Shown one piece after another: positions 11,929 through 23,722 of a DNA stretch of 64,000 nucleotides. Numbering within the stretch: position 1 is the stretch's first letter; each line of letters begins with the position of its first letter. Source of the stretch: Sporothrix humicola (taxonomy: Eukaryota; Ascomycota; Sordariomycetes; Ophiostomatales; Ophiostomataceae); contig WNYE01000058.1 in assembly GCA_021396245.1 (NCBI GenBank), positions 124,001-188,000 of the forward strand. Direction: 5' to 3'. Made by a program: the position numbers and the translations under genes. The notes below the pieces were generated by a model. It did no database searches, was not told the DNA's origin, and saw only the letters and a program-made list of their open reading frames with translations.

Positions 11929-13072
11929 CTTGCTGTGGCTCGCCTCTCCATCTCTCCGTCTTCTCCGCGTTCTTTCCCTCTTTCCGTCTGGCTCTTGCTG
12001 CTCTTGCTCTGGTCTTGCCCTGTTGCTTGCTGTTGCTCGTGTTGCTCTTACCTTTCTGGGCCATCCCACAGCCTAGACCTCTCCCAGATCCCACCCTCTG
12101 CCACCCCTTCGCTCCCCCAAAAGCAAGTGTGAGCATTGACGCTTAAATTAGCAGATCCGACAGTGGGCTCCACCTGCACCTTAGTTTTGCTCGGTTGCTG
12201 GGGCTTTTCCTTGGTGCTGCCTTCCCTGTCCCGGCCTCTCTGCCCACGAGAGGTGTGTTCTTGCCCACCTTTTTCCTGCCTTTCTCGTCGTTTCCTCGTT
12301 TTTCCCTCTCATTTCACCCTCCCTCCTTCCCATTCCCTCCATTCCTTGCCTCTCTTTCCCTTCCCGTTCCATTCCTCCCAAAGCATAATTCTCTCTTTTC
12401 CCACGCTTTTAGAGTTTTATCACCACTTTTCCCACGAGCGAACGCATTTCTCAATTTCTGGACCCTTTCCACCACCCCACGGCGTATTTGTTGTACTCGC
12501 ACACTCGTCGTGATATTCCCTCGACACCTATAGCAGCTTCCCGGCGAACAAATTAAAAAGACGAAAGCAACTTCCGTCACTCTGGGCGACCGAACTCGAC
12601 TTGGACTCAAAGGACACAAGAATAGACGCACAGCAACCGTCGCAAAAAGACAATCAACGATACCGACGACAGCCTCGACGACATCGACGACAATTGTTGA
12701 TTCTGTTCATCTCTTCACCTCTTCACAATCTCCACAAACGAACGCGCGCCACCGTATCACATTACCTTTCGATCAGATCAGATCAAATAACCCGCCCCCG
12801 TTTTTACCCTTTTGCCAGCTACACAAAGAACACTTGACAAGCAAGGCTCAGACGCAAACTGTTCCAGGTTGTTCTCCTTTTCACTTTCGACACCTCGACA
12901 GTCGGCCTTCTTGATTTTCTCTTCGCAACTGGTCACGCCCACGATCGGAGAATCTCGAGATCTCGACCTGAGGCATCGCGTCTTGTGCTGCGCAAAAGCC
13001 TAATCCTAATCCTCTCACCTTCTCTCGCCCAACCATCTCACTCGCGCAAGTCCGCGCGACCACACTCCCGCA
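11929..13072 (+). promoter_or_regulatory. Pyrimidine-rich, ATG-free upstream region and leader of the Chs7-family gene
   Basis: Reading the plus strand, the last ATGs before the gene are at 11920 and 11926. None occurs again until the start codon at 13073, a gap of 1144 nt. Most of the stretch is rich in C and T, with an A/C-rich part from about 12540. Such composition and lack of ATG are typical of fungal promoters and transcribed leaders, but this length is unusual. The transcription start cannot be placed from sequence. Confidence 0.6.
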
Positions 13073-14016
13073 ATGGGTTCTACACAATTCGGCAACTTTG
13101 ACGTGAGTTCTCCCTGCCGCCTACACTCATTTTCGCATACTAACGTGTCCAGAAATTCTGTCGCGATTCCACATTACCAGTGTGCAATGTGCTCTCACCA
13201 TTCCACAATCAGACCGGCCCATGGGGCGGCTGCGAGCTGACGGGCATCCCGCTCAGCGGCGGCCGCCACCTCGGCAACATTGGCTCCATTATCCTGGCGG
13301 GCATCGCCATCGTCGTCTCCATCCTATTAATACTGCGGTCCGACCGCAAAAAGGCCGCTGTCGGCCGAAGGGAGATGCAGCTTTTCCTGCTGGGGTACAT
13401 TATCATTGAGATTTGCGAGATTTTCACCGTCGGCGAGTTCCCTCTGAGCGGCACCGTCCGTGTCGCCTTTACGGGCATCCACCTCGGTTTTATTATTGCG
13501 ACAACATGGATCCTCATGTACAACGCCATCATTGGCTACCAGATCATCGACGACGGCACGCCGCTCTCACTCGGCATCGCCATTGCCTCCGCTCTTGTTC
13601 TCCTGATCGGTACCGGTTACATTACCCTCGACACGGGCTTCCAGTGGACCGGCCACTTTGACTCGTCCCTCAACGGCCCGCCCACCGGCCACAACCGCAG
13701 CATTGCCCTGTACGTGCTGTACCAGCTGGCCCCGCTCATCTTCCTGGTCGCCTTTTTCGTCCTCGAGGCCTACCTGGTCCTCAGCGTGCTCGGCGAGACC
13801 CGCCCTCTGCTCTACCTGACGGGCGCCGCCCTCCTGTTCGCCCTCGGCCAGATCTTCAACTATGTCGTCAGCCCCCATATCTGCACAGGCACCAGCGGCA
13901 AGATTGACGGCGCGCTGTTCGAGACGCTGTTTACATTGCTGTCGGTCATCATGGTCTGGGTGTTCTGGTCCAGCATCACCGAGGACGACTGGCCGATGCC
14001 TCCTTCGTACACCTAG
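13073..14016 (+). CDS. Chs7-family membrane protein (chitin synthase export chaperone-like)
   Basis: Two exons, 13073-13102 and 13153-14016, flank a 50-nt intron (13103-13152; donor GTGAGT, branch TACTAAC, acceptor CCAG). The product is 297 residues, starting MGSTQFGNFD then KFCRDSTLPVCNVLSP. The Cys-rich N-terminus with LPVC, and the blocks AVGRREMQLFLLGYIIIEIC and GYQIIDDGTPLSL, match the Chs7 family (chitin synthase III export chaperone domain). Seven hydrophobic spans lie near residues 51-71, 84-104, 112-140, 147-168, 194-222, 227-248 and 264-283. Known members reside in the ER and help class III/IV chitin synthases leave it. Filamentous fungi carry several paralogues; which one this is cannot be decided here, so chaperone function for a specific synthase is inference. 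The tiny first exon is supported by a clean frame join and a good branch site. Confidence 0.88.
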
Positions 14017-15040
14017 AGCGTGGGCGACAAGCAGGTGGCGGTTGACAAGCAGGTGACAGCTGACAATGCAGTTCATGTTGTCGCTGACGCTGACGTTGAC
14101 GCTGACGTCTGACGATTTTGGGTACGGTGTTGGAGTTTTTCTCGATTTTATTGTTTCATGCGCTCCTTTTTTGCGACTGGTCTTTGGCCAGTCTTGATTC
14201 TCTTCTTACATTCGTTTGGCATTTCATCGGAAACATATCAAACGGGGCCGAGTACAGGCAAGGTGCCCCGAGGCGCGAAAACGGGTTTTTTATATTTTTA
14301 CTGGGGGGCGTATCTACGTCCAACACAACACAACAACAATGGTGGTCGGCCAGCCGCAGGTTTTCGGATGTCTAATTAATCTCACACCGCATACACGACA
14401 AACCCGGCAACGACACGACAGAGGAAGGAGTCGATCAACGAGGGAAAGGACGACACAGACTGCACGAGCCGCACAGACAAGCAAAAACAGAACGGACTCG
14501 CCGATGCAGGACAGGAGGTGACAGAAGACTGCAAAGCTGGGCAAGTGTCTAGCTGGAAGCCGAGCAAGTGCCGGCAGGACAGGGCAGGGTTTCAAGGTTA
14601 GGTTGGGGTCTTGAGGAAGTTGGTTATCTGCGATCCGATTTTGATCTCGATCAGTTGACATTTCTTTTGACGTTTTGTATATGTTTTCCGCACATCTTTT
14701 TTCGACTCTTTTTGATTTTTAGTATACCCATGTTTTGGACAAACAGGTTTTTGTTTTGGGCTTGCAGTCCAGCATCCTCTTAGAAAAAAAATCTACCACA
14801 GCTTTTCAGCAATTGCCTGCCTTGTAAATAATTGACAATGCGTGATGACTCGTGAAGTTGCGTGCCGTAATTGTGTGGTTGGATGAACGACGTCTTTCGT
14901 CCTGTCTTTGTCGCTTCTAGCTCTTCAACGCGAGGCCTGTGATTGGCTGGAGGTGACGCTGGAAGCAAGGCTACGCGTATTGCAGTGCTGGCAGAAGTGC
15001 CAGAAGTGCTAAAAATTGCCAACAGATTGCTAGTAAAATG
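14017..15040. other. Intergenic region, no gene recognised
   Basis: This 1-kb region holds the 3' untranslated region of the Chs7-family gene and the distal promoter of SSL1. A short GACGCTGACGTTGACGCTGACG run directly follows the Chs7-family stop (about 14086-14110). Open frames are below 120 codons and unfamiliar. Confidence 0.45.
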
Positions 15041-15634
15041 CCGGACTGGGGAAAGACCCAGCTGAGCTAAACTCTAGCCAAAACGTGAGGAGCACAATAG
15101 GCAGGCTCCAGGCTCGCAGGCTTTTGCACAACGAACCACATCCAACAGCCTCGCTGACAACGCAAAAGTAGGCAAGAAGCAACAGCCATCCCAAACCCCA
15201 AATCCGTCCACTCTTTGCCACCGCATCAGCTACTTCCCTCCCCAAGCTTCCGACGCTTTCCAATAGCCGCAACGGTTTTTTACGTCTCTCGTGCATCACC
15301 GTCAACCTTGCCTTTTCAACCTCGCATCAAGAGCTCTCTTTTCTTGTCTCTTCTCTCATCCGACGATCACTTTGAGCAATTGGAGCTTCGACTCTCTCCT
15401 CCCTTGACCCAGATCACAACATCCCTCGACTCGACCTGCCGTCATCGTGATTCTACACACCTATAGATCAACAGCCGTCCACGTTCAGGCTCGACCTCAC
15501 CTCCCTTCCATCTCCCACTCCGTCTCCCTTTCTTCACCCTCCCCCCTCCAAGAGAGGACAGAGGGGGGAGTCACAACAAGGGAGCTGTAAACAACGACAC
15601 TATCGGCTTGTCATCCTCCCACTGAACCGACACA
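15041..15634 (+). promoter_or_regulatory. ATG-free pyrimidine-rich leader of SSL1
   Basis: No ATG occurs on the plus strand for 594 nt before the SSL1 start codon. From about 15300 the sequence is dominated by C and T. This is consistent with a promoter and long 5' leader; the transcription start is not determinable. Confidence 0.55.
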
Positions 15635-17470
15635 ATGGCCGACTCGGACGGCGAGTACGTCGACAACCACTCGGACGACGGCAACAATGGCGACGACCAC
15701 TACATGACACAGGAGCGCGGCGAGGACCGGCAGAATCCGCAGCAAAGACACGGCGGGCAACAACACGGACGGCATCTGCAGGTGCCGGGGGCGAGAAGGC
15801 CGGGACAAGGCGGCCCAAGTAATGGCAGACCACAGGGCGGCGGCGGCAGCGGCAGCGGCGGCGGACCACCCCGGCGAAAACAAAAGCAGCAGCAGGCGGC
15901 GGCGTGGGAGACGGTCAAGCGGTCATGGGACGCTGTGGGCGAGGCCGAGGACGGCCAGGTCGTCGGCATTGAGCTGCTCGAGGCTGCCGAAAAGCGGAGG
16001 CGCGTCCTCCGCGACACCACGCCCCTACAGCGCGGCATCATCCGGCACATGGTCCTGGTGCTCGACATGAGCTTTGCCATGGCGGCCCGCGACTACCTGC
16101 CTACCTGCCATCGCGTGACTCTGTCTTGTGCAGCAGCGTTTGTGCGCGCCTACTTTGAGCAGAATCCCATCTCGCAGCTCGCCATCGTGGCCATGCGCGA
16201 CGGCGTCGCTTTGAGAGTGAGCGACATGGGCGGCAACCCCGCCGAGCATCTCGAGAAGCTGCACGAGTGGGACAATGTCGAGCCCCAGGGCCACCCGAGC
16301 CTGCAGAACGCGCTGGAAATGTGCCGCGGCGCGCTCTTCCACACACCGTCGCACGGCACGCGAGAAGTGCTGGTGATCTTTGGTGCCCTGTTGTCGTCTG
16401 ACCCGGGCGACATCCACGACACGATTGGAGCGCTCATCGCCGACCGCATCCGCGTGTCCATCGTGGGCCTTGCCGCGCAGGTTGCCATCTGCTCCGAGAT
16501 TTGCACGCGCACAAACGGCGGCGACGACCGCTCGTACAACGTGGCCCTGCACGACGTCCACTTTCGGGAGCTGTTCCTGGCGGCCACAACGCCGCCAGCA
16601 ACGCAGTCCACGGCCACCGCGCAGAGCAACCCTGCTTCTCTATTGATGATGGGCTTCCCCAGTCGCGCCATCGCCGATACCCGCATCGCCGGCGGCGGCG
16701 GTCTGAGTGTGTGCGCCTGCCACAATAAGCCAGTCCGCGAGGGTTATGCCTGCACGCGCTGCCGCACCAAGGTGTGCCGGCTGCCAGCCGAGTGCCCGGC
16801 GTGTGGGCTGACCCTCATTCTATCGACACATCTGGCCCGCTCCTACCACCACCTGTTCCCGCTCAAGAACTGGACAGTGGTGTCGTGGGTCGCTGCCGCT
16901 GCTGCAGTAAAACATAGGGGTGCGACCGCCTGTCAAGCCTGTCTAGCGCCATTCCCAGAACTGCCTCCGCCAGAGAAACTTAAAGAGTTGGCAAGGGCGG
17001 AGAAGGAGAAGGAGAAGAGCGCCAGTGCCTCCAAGGACAGTGGCCAAAAAGACAAGGGCGGCGTCACCGTCCCCGCCGGCGCCGACGGCACGGCCCCGCT
17101 CCTCAAGGGCGTCTCCGAGAGCAGCCGCTACGCCTGCGAGGTCTGCGACAACCACTTTTGCATCGACTGCGACGTCTTTGCCCACGAGGTCGTGCACAAC
17201 TGCCCCGGCTGCCAGAGCGACACGCGGTCGGCCGCCGAGAAGGAGGCCGATGCCAAAGCGAGAGCGGCCGAAGTGGCGGCGTTTGCCAGCCAGGCAGCAG
17301 CGACGGCTATGGCGCAAGCGAGCGCGGCCGCCGCCGCATCTTCGGCCATGTCCAGGAACGCATCCTCCTCGTCTTCGGCCGCCGCACCGGCGGCACGGCC
17401 AAAGACCAAGATTTTACTGAAAGGACGAGGGTCGGCGGCGCCACAGGCAGAAGGGATGGTCATTGATTAG
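15635..17470 (+). CDS. SSL1: TFIIH core subunit SSL1/p44
   Basis: An intronless gene of 611 residues for the p44/Ssl1 subunit of TFIIH, acting in transcription initiation and nucleotide excision repair, where it binds and stimulates the XPD/Rad3 helicase. Residues 1-80 are a Gly/Gln/Asp-rich disordered leader. RGIIRHMVLVLDMSFAMAAR (about 133-152) opens the von Willebrand A-like domain, which runs to about residue 315 and includes HPSLQNALEMCRGAL and SRAMEE-like helix positions. A first cysteine cluster follows (C360, C362, C373, C376, C381, C387, C390), then THLARSYHHLFPL. The C-terminal RING-like zinc domain has C433/C436, then C501/C504/C509/C512, H517, H521, C523 and C526. Between C436 and C501 sits a Lys/Glu/Ser-rich insertion of about 60 residues. 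An Ala/Ser-rich tail ends the protein. The start is the first ATG after a long ATG-free leader. Confidence 0.95.
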   Translation: MADSDGEYVDNHSDDGNNGDDHYMTQERGEDRQNPQQRHGGQQHGRHLQVPGARRPGQGGPSNGRPQGGGGSGSGGGPPRRKQKQQQAAAWETVKRSWDAVGEAEDGQVVGIELLEAAEKRRRVLRDTTPLQRGIIRHMVLVLDMSFAMAARDYLPTCHRVTLSCAAAFVRAYFEQNPISQLAIVAMRDGVALRVSDMGGNPAEHLEKLHEWDNVEPQGHPSLQNALEMCRGALFHTPSHGTREVLVIFGALLSSDPGDIHDTIGALIADRIRVSIVGLAAQVAICSEICTRTNGGDDRSYNVALHDVHFRELFLAATTPPATQSTATAQSNPASLLMMGFPSRAIADTRIAGGGGLSVCACHNKPVREGYACTRCRTKVCRLPAECPACGLTLILSTHLARSYHHLFPLKNWTVVSWVAAAAAVKHRGATACQACLAPFPELPPPEKLKELARAEKEKEKSASASKDSGQKDKGGVTVPAGADGTAPLLKGVSESSRYACEVCDNHFCIDCDVFAHEVVHNCPGCQSDTRSAAEKEADAKARAAEVAAFASQAAATAMAQASAAAAASSAMSRNASSSSSAAAPAARPKTKILLKGRGSAAPQAEGMVID

Positions 17471-17795
17471 AATGGCGAGACAATAGAAACCGGTGCCAGG
17501 GATCTAGACAGATTATCTACATATGCACAAAAACATCTACAGCAACAGCTAGAGTTAATACCGGCTAGACTGAATAAACAAAAGCATCACGGACGAACGT
17601 CCGATGCACCATTATCAGAGTTTTTTTTTTCTTCTTTCTTTGACCCACAGTAGCCTCCGTAGTTTTGAATATCGTGTATGTCTGAAGACCTCCAGACGAA
17701 AAGGCAAGCTAGAACCCTTTTCTCCAGCACGATCCACGATCCACGCCATGTGAGCCCCGTAATGGGTCGCCAGTCTTCCATCAACGAGATGAAAC
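17471..17795. other. SSL1 3' untranslated region and spacer to tRNA-Lys
   Basis: No gene is seen here. The SSL1 3' end with a canonical poly(A) signal occupies the left part, and the right part precedes the tRNA without clear motifs. Confidence 0.5.
17573..17578 (+). terminator. Candidate SSL1 polyadenylation signal AATAAA
   Basis: A plus-strand AATAAA lies about 100 nt after the SSL1 stop codon, a normal distance for a fungal 3' end. The call rests on motif and position only. Confidence 0.4.
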
Positions 17796-17868
17796 GCCCG
17801 GTTAGCTCAATCGGTAGAGCGTGAGACTCTTAATCTCAAGGTTGCGGGTTCGACCCCCGCATCGGGCT
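17796..17868 (+). tRNA. tRNA-Lys (anticodon CTT)
   Basis: A 73-nt cloverleaf. The acceptor stem GCCCGGT pairs with ATCGGGC and is followed by discriminator T. The D arm is GCTC...GAGC, the anticodon stem TGAGA/TCTCA with loop CTCTTAA, and the T arm GCGGG-TTCGACC-CCCGC. Anticodon CTT reads the Lys codon AAG. No intron and no encoded CCA. The first run of five T downstream is at 17940-17944, about 70 nt beyond the tRNA end, so the 3' trailer may be long. Confidence 0.97.
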
Positions 17869-20210
17869 CAAATCCTGATGCGCTTCTTTAACGGAAGCAT
17901 CATTTCGAATCTTGAAATCTGTAAAATCTCGAATCTTTCTTTTTGTCGTTTCTTATGTTTTTTTTTGTCAGTGAATTTCAGACCGTGCTTTCGAATGATT
18001 TTTTTATCCTTTCACTTTGGTATCAATGGAAACTAGAGAATTACTTGGCCCACGTCGAATAAACAGACCTCGCATCGCCGTCAAACAGTGCCGGGTGCAG
18101 TTCACATGTACAAACACCCCTTTTTCACAGTCGTTGTTGATCACCTAGCCCGTACGTTATCAAATGAACGCCAGTAGAGGCAGGCTGTGACGGTGTCCAA
18201 TAGCCATCTTTGGAAATGTCTCCAGCCTGCTCTCTACCCCCATCGTAGTCAAACACGGTCGAAGAGGTTGTAGAATGGCCGCGTGGTATCCCTTTACGGA
18301 ATACAGGGCACTGCAGGACTCGTAACTGAGTTGAAGGTGGTGTGATGGATGCGTAAAGACAGAGCTCGTGGGCAATATTTTTTTCGTCCAAGGTAACGAA
18401 AAGAACAAAAATGGAAGCAATAGGAGTGCGAGGCTGGCTGAGCCACCACTCCGCGTCCTTCTTTTATTCTCTTGTTCCTTTCTCCTTTTCACGGATGATC
18501 TTTGTAAGACCTAGTTGTCTTGAGGAGAGTCCGTCAAGGCTGTGCACAACCATCACGGAGCTTACGTTTTTGGGACTCATCGACGTCATCCATTTTGGGA
18601 ATAAGAAAAATATAGGCAGCAGCTGAACAGAATCGAGGCCTTGAATGCAATTTGCACTCACGATCCCGTCTAGAACAAAGAGACAGTGCTTGTGTGTCTC
18701 GGTGCGGCCTCCGTATGACCAAGGCTGCGATCGTGGGAGTTTGTCCATTTCCGAGTTTCTGTTGGTCGCCTTCTCCGCCCGAACATCGCGACCAATAGGT
18801 TATCGTAGTTGACAATCCGAAGGGCTTCCATGTCTCACACTCCTTCTTCAAAGAAAGGCTGTCCAAGGAAAATAAACAGATGGCTGCATGAACGCCACCC
18901 TCACGAATACGGGACTTGCACTTCTTCGGCGAAGACAATGTGGTGTTGGTGAGAGGAGGCTGAAAATATTGAAGGTCAGCAGCCATTTTATTTTTATCTT
19001 ATTCTTTTTTTATTGCGGTTTTCATGTTTTTTCACATTTTTTTTTAAAGCATATACATATATGTTTAAAAGTAGAACATAGAATAAAACAGTAGAAGAGA
19101 GAACAAATAGATAAACAAAACACAATCGCTTATTTACTCTATTTGCTAATAGTGGTTGCCCATCTCATTTTCTCTAAACTCGTGATACATCACAGCCTCG
19201 CCACATATGTATTTCCATTACTCATAACACCTCCCAATATACGTAAAAGAGGAGAGTGGTAAATGCCACTGGTCTCTACTATTCCCAGCCATTTTCACCC
19301 ATCGGGCACAAAATTGTTGCATCTCATTTTAGGCGTCATGATCTGTCGACAGTAAAGCTCAGTATCAGCAGCAGCTTCACAATCTCGCACGTACTCACCG
19401 AAATCTTGTGTCACACGCCTTCTATTTCCCCTTGTGCAATTTACCAAGACCAAGTTAAGAGGCTCCCGGGCGAGGACGGCATTTCCTGTGCCCGAAAGAG
19501 GCTTCTCGGAGACGAGGTTTTCATCACATTCCCATCACATCTTGTGTCGTCACGTCTCGTCACAATCCATCACACACTGCTTTCTCACGATACAAAATAG
19601 AACTTGTTTCGACTGCTGCTTCCCCAGAATTCATGTGATATCTTCGACGGGCAATATTCTTTGTGTTCTTTGTGTTCTTCTCTACGTGATAGAAGCCACT
19701 CTGGTTCACTAGACTTGGATGTCAGGATATGTATCTTCTCGATCCCTTCCTGCTCAGAAGGTGAACTGTCGAGAAATTCAGCCTGGCGCTTATCTCGGAC
19801 AAAGTGGATGATATACAGTCGATCGAGAGATTCGTGTTGTTTGTGTGGAAGCCGAAGTCCATGTGAAGGCGATATCTTCATCATATTGATCATAGGACAG
19901 TTGTCTTGTTTGCCAAAGTTAGACGATGTTGATCGCCGTGATATCAAAATATCCAAATCGAGCGACCTGCATAGTAACCTCCTTGTTCCCCTCATTTATT
20001 TACCAGTCTTCTTCCTCGTCTTCCAACTAGTTGTCTTCATCACAGTGACAGCCAACCTGTGATCTACAGGTGCCATACCAGGATGCCGTCTCTCGCTTCT
20101 CGTCTACTGTCTCCAGACTACGGCCTCGTCCTAGCTTTGGAAATCCCATCACATCAGCAAAGCAGGCTGCGGGCTAACATGCTGCCAAGTTGTGGTGTGC
20201 TAGTCTGCCG

Positions 20211-20265
20211 ATGGTGTGCCAAAGTGGTGTGCCAAATGATGCGCCAAAGGATGTGCGAAAAGTGT
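20211..20265. repeat. Degenerate tandem run of GTGTGCCAAA-like units
   Basis: About four units of 10-13 bp with a GTGTGCCAAA, GTGTGCCAAA, GCGCCAAAGG, TGTGCGAAAA progression follow one another. The unit has the same CCAAA core as the arrays at 11461 and 36008. Confidence 0.6.
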
Positions 20266-20954
20266 GATGGGACAGGGCACCCTCAGGCCAAAGAGACATG
20301 ATCTTGCAGCTCTTGGTGATGGGAAGGAGCAGATGGGAAACACGCCAATTCCATCGTGCCCGAGACGTTTGTCATTAGTTTGTGTAGGTATTCACAAAGT
20401 ATGTCTGTGCATCTTGCATTTCGACTGCTAGTTTCTCGCTTTCTCGCACGCCGGTTGAAGCAGCCAGTCTGTGCATTTCTTGCCCACCACAAACGAAGCC
20501 TGCAAGAGCTTGGAGCTTGGAGTGCAGTGCGGCTTCAGCTCCGATTCTCGGTTTGAAGTTGAAAACGAAGGCTGAGAAACAACTCAAAATCAAACAAAAA
20601 TAGAAGCAAAATACAGTCCAAATAAAGATTACGTCGTCAACTTCGTTTATTCAAACTCTGCACCCTGCTAGTGCGAGATAAAGGCGCCACGCTCAAGGAA
20701 GAGGCAAACTAAAAAAGATCAAGGTCTGTGACGATGCAGATCGAACTTTGTGAACTGCGTATTCGTATTTTGAGGCACACGATATTCCCACTTGTCGCCT
20801 CTTGAGCATTTTGTTTTGTCTTTTTTTCAGTCTTTCCCCTCACGGCATTTTGGGCGTCCTAACGTATCATCCACAAATATCACCCATCTGGGATGTTGAG
20901 ACGACAAGAGCAAAACTCTCGACGAACTGTTCTTTGCTCGTCTCCGTGATCTCC

Positions 20955-21014
20955 GTCCAGGTCCAGGCTCAGGTCCAGGTCCAAGTGTAAGTGCTGTAAG
21001 TGCTGTAAGTGCTG
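20955..21014. repeat. Compound short tandem repeat (6-bp then 9-bp units)
   Basis: Five GTCCAG-like hexamers (20955-20984) are followed by three exact TAAGTGCTG nonamers (20988-21014). Confidence 0.85.
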
Positions 21015-23681
21015 TGCCCTGTACGACGTATTTTTGGCTTCATTATGGTTGCCTTTTGATAAACGTCTCGCCAGTGTCTCCGTCACCTCCGCTAGGCCTG
21101 CCCCGTTGTTATGGAGCCCTTCTCCATACGGGACAATACCGCATCTGGTATGGCCTGTTTTTCTTCGTCGTTTTCCTGCCCATTTTGCCTTGCACGGCCC
21201 CATGCAGATTTTCATCATAATCCAACGCTGGGCTCCATCGAGGATGCTCCCGTAGGAATAAGGAGGAGCGGACAAGGAGCAGGCACAAAATAAATAGAAA
21301 AAGAGGGCCAGGACAGAAAAAGAGGCAAAAATACAGTGGGCCTCTTGCCTCTCTCCCGTTGATCGTCAAGGGGAAAAGACAAGAAAAGCAAGGCTCACGG
21401 TCTGTTTCCCTGAGAGGGAAGGCCAGTCCTGGCAGTTGTGGACTTGTGGACAGAGGCAGACAAGATTTACGACGAGGCCATCGGAGCATTTGCGACAGAA
21501 TCAAACAAAGCTGGAGCGGCACTACCAGAAATTCCAGCCCCCATGCCTGCTCATGCTTTTGCGTCTGTTCTTTCTCACTGTCGTTCAGTGCCTCCTTTCC
21601 TCGATCCTTTTGGAACTGCCATATCTGGGCAAGTAAGCGAAATCCAGTTTCCCCTATTTTTTTTATCCTCTATTTTTCTCGCCAAATTATCGCTTTCTTC
21701 CCCTTTCCCTTGCCATTATGCTCCGTGCTCCGTGCCATGTTCCGAACGGGCACTTCAAAGTTACCGTCGCATTGGAATTTTCAGCAATTGCAAATAATTC
21801 AAAGTTCAGCTCGCCGAAGTCAATATTCGATGCTGCATTTGTTTGCCTGAAAAGTGCCTGTCTCTGACGTGCACGGAGCCTCTGTGAGGGCATTTTTGCA
21901 AACAGTGACGACAGCATAAAACACTTGGCCGCCAGCATGGAGAGTCAGAAAGAGAAGTGCCCCCTATTCTTGAGAAACAAAACTTCTCCGCATCGTAAAA
22001 GCTTGTGGACAACACGGATGCAACCGGCAGGGGCTAATTTGAAGTTTTAAAAATCAAAAATAAACATATTTTCGAACCATTTCTTGCTTGCTGCATCTTG
22101 CTTCTGAACAAGGCTCGAGCTTCCTGCAGACTTGTGGAGATATCATCTGGGCTCATTTGATAGCCGCCTGCACTTTCGATTTTCAATTTCGATATTGCCT
22201 TCTCGATCGTACTCTGAGCTCCGTGCTCCGTATCTCAATGTCAATTGACAATTCGCCGCCGAGTAATGTTGTACCCCGTACAGGCACGTTGACGTCGTAT
22301 GTAAATTAACACTCAACACTTTTTTCTGCAGTTCTGCACAACGCTATGACCAGCCTTGTCGGCGCAACGCCCGTGATGAAAATTGCTGTTGGGACTCTGG
22401 GCCTCCAGCCAGTCGGCCTGTGAGCCTGCCTCGCCTGTCTCGCTGTCAAAAGTTTGCCTCTCATTGCGACCTGTCACCTTTCAGCATTCTCTGCCTTGTC
22501 GCCTCTCTGCCTCTGTTCGCCTTGTGCAAGACCAGAGTTGCATTTTTCTGCAGTTGTGCCCGCATTTGCTTTTGCACCTTTGTGGTTCTGCACATTTGCC
22601 TCCGGGGTTGGGGCAGCACAATGCACACCGAGACACAGAAACACAACAAAGTGACAGGAAAGACAAGGCTTGACGGATGCCCGCAGGGTGATGAAGGCAT
22701 ACAGTAAAATCTTTCTGCACGTTGCCACACGTCTGTCACATTGGCCAATTCATCACAGTTAACAAGGACAGAATCCAATGGAAACGGGCTGAATGAATTG
22801 GCGAATGGGCAGAAAGCAAAAGGACGCCGATAAAATAAACTGTACTCCGTACTCTGTCAAAAAAAGAATGGTTGTGTGGTCGATCAACGGGACAGAATGG
22901 AAACCAATAATGCACATCAATATATCTCACATACACCACAGTACATATGTCGTAGTATTACACAAAGGAAAACAGGACTGGACAGCCAGCAAAATGGCAA
23001 GCAAGATGCAAGAAGAGGCGAGGTATGGTATCATAATGGAGGGGAACAACGCTCTCAAAGATTGCGGGAGCTTGAGCGGCACGACACGGCTGGCACACAA
23101 GAGCGGGAAAAGCATAAAATATGTTGTAATAATAATAGAGAAAGTAAGGAAAATAAGAACGGAAACCATAAAATTGACGACGGCGGTTGAAGATCAATCG
23201 TGAAAATTTTCAAGATGTGGGAGCACATGGAGGCAATTGCGTCGGTGCAAGGCTACTGCGGGATAAAATGAACACATAAAAACAAACAATTATATATAAA
23301 TAATAGCAAAATGGAAAAGGGTGCATAGATAGCTTGTGATCGACACATGCAAACGACGTCGTTGTGCACACTTTGCTGCCCGTTGTATTGTTTTTGAAGT
23401 CAAAGTATTCATACTTGACGATACTCTTGAGCCTCGAGAGCTTCTGTTGAGAATTTGCATCGTGAACTCGGAAAAGGAGGACACACAGACCAGGCTGTGG
23501 CTGGCCTGTCCTTGTCAAAAATATTGAAAAAAGGAAGAAGAAAAAATCACAGGCCACCCACCACTTTGCTTTCTTTTCTTGCCACCAAGCGTAAAAATAC
23601 CACAGACCTCAGAACAGACCTCTGAATTGGAGGGGGTGTGTGAATACCAAGGCTGTCTGTGTCTGTTTGCCTGTGTGTGTG

Positions 23682-23722
23682 TGGCCTCAGCAAAGTGGCC
23701 TCAGTGGCCTCAGTGGCCTCCC
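23682..23722. repeat. TGGCCTCAG nonamer repeat
   Basis: One TGGCCTCAG copy, a CAAAG insertion, two exact copies and one TGGCCTCCC variant lie in succession just after a GT-rich stretch. Confidence 0.8.

Noticed and set aside
11920..12132. Small frame starting MRMLAVARL with a Leu-rich stretch, upstream of the Chs7-family gene
   Set aside because: It looks like a signal sequence but lies in CT-rich DNA that encodes Leu/Ser/Pro by composition; no other support.
13567..14076. Minus-strand frame of 169 codons inside the Chs7-family gene
   Set aside because: Shadow of the conserved seven-span coding sequence on the other strand.
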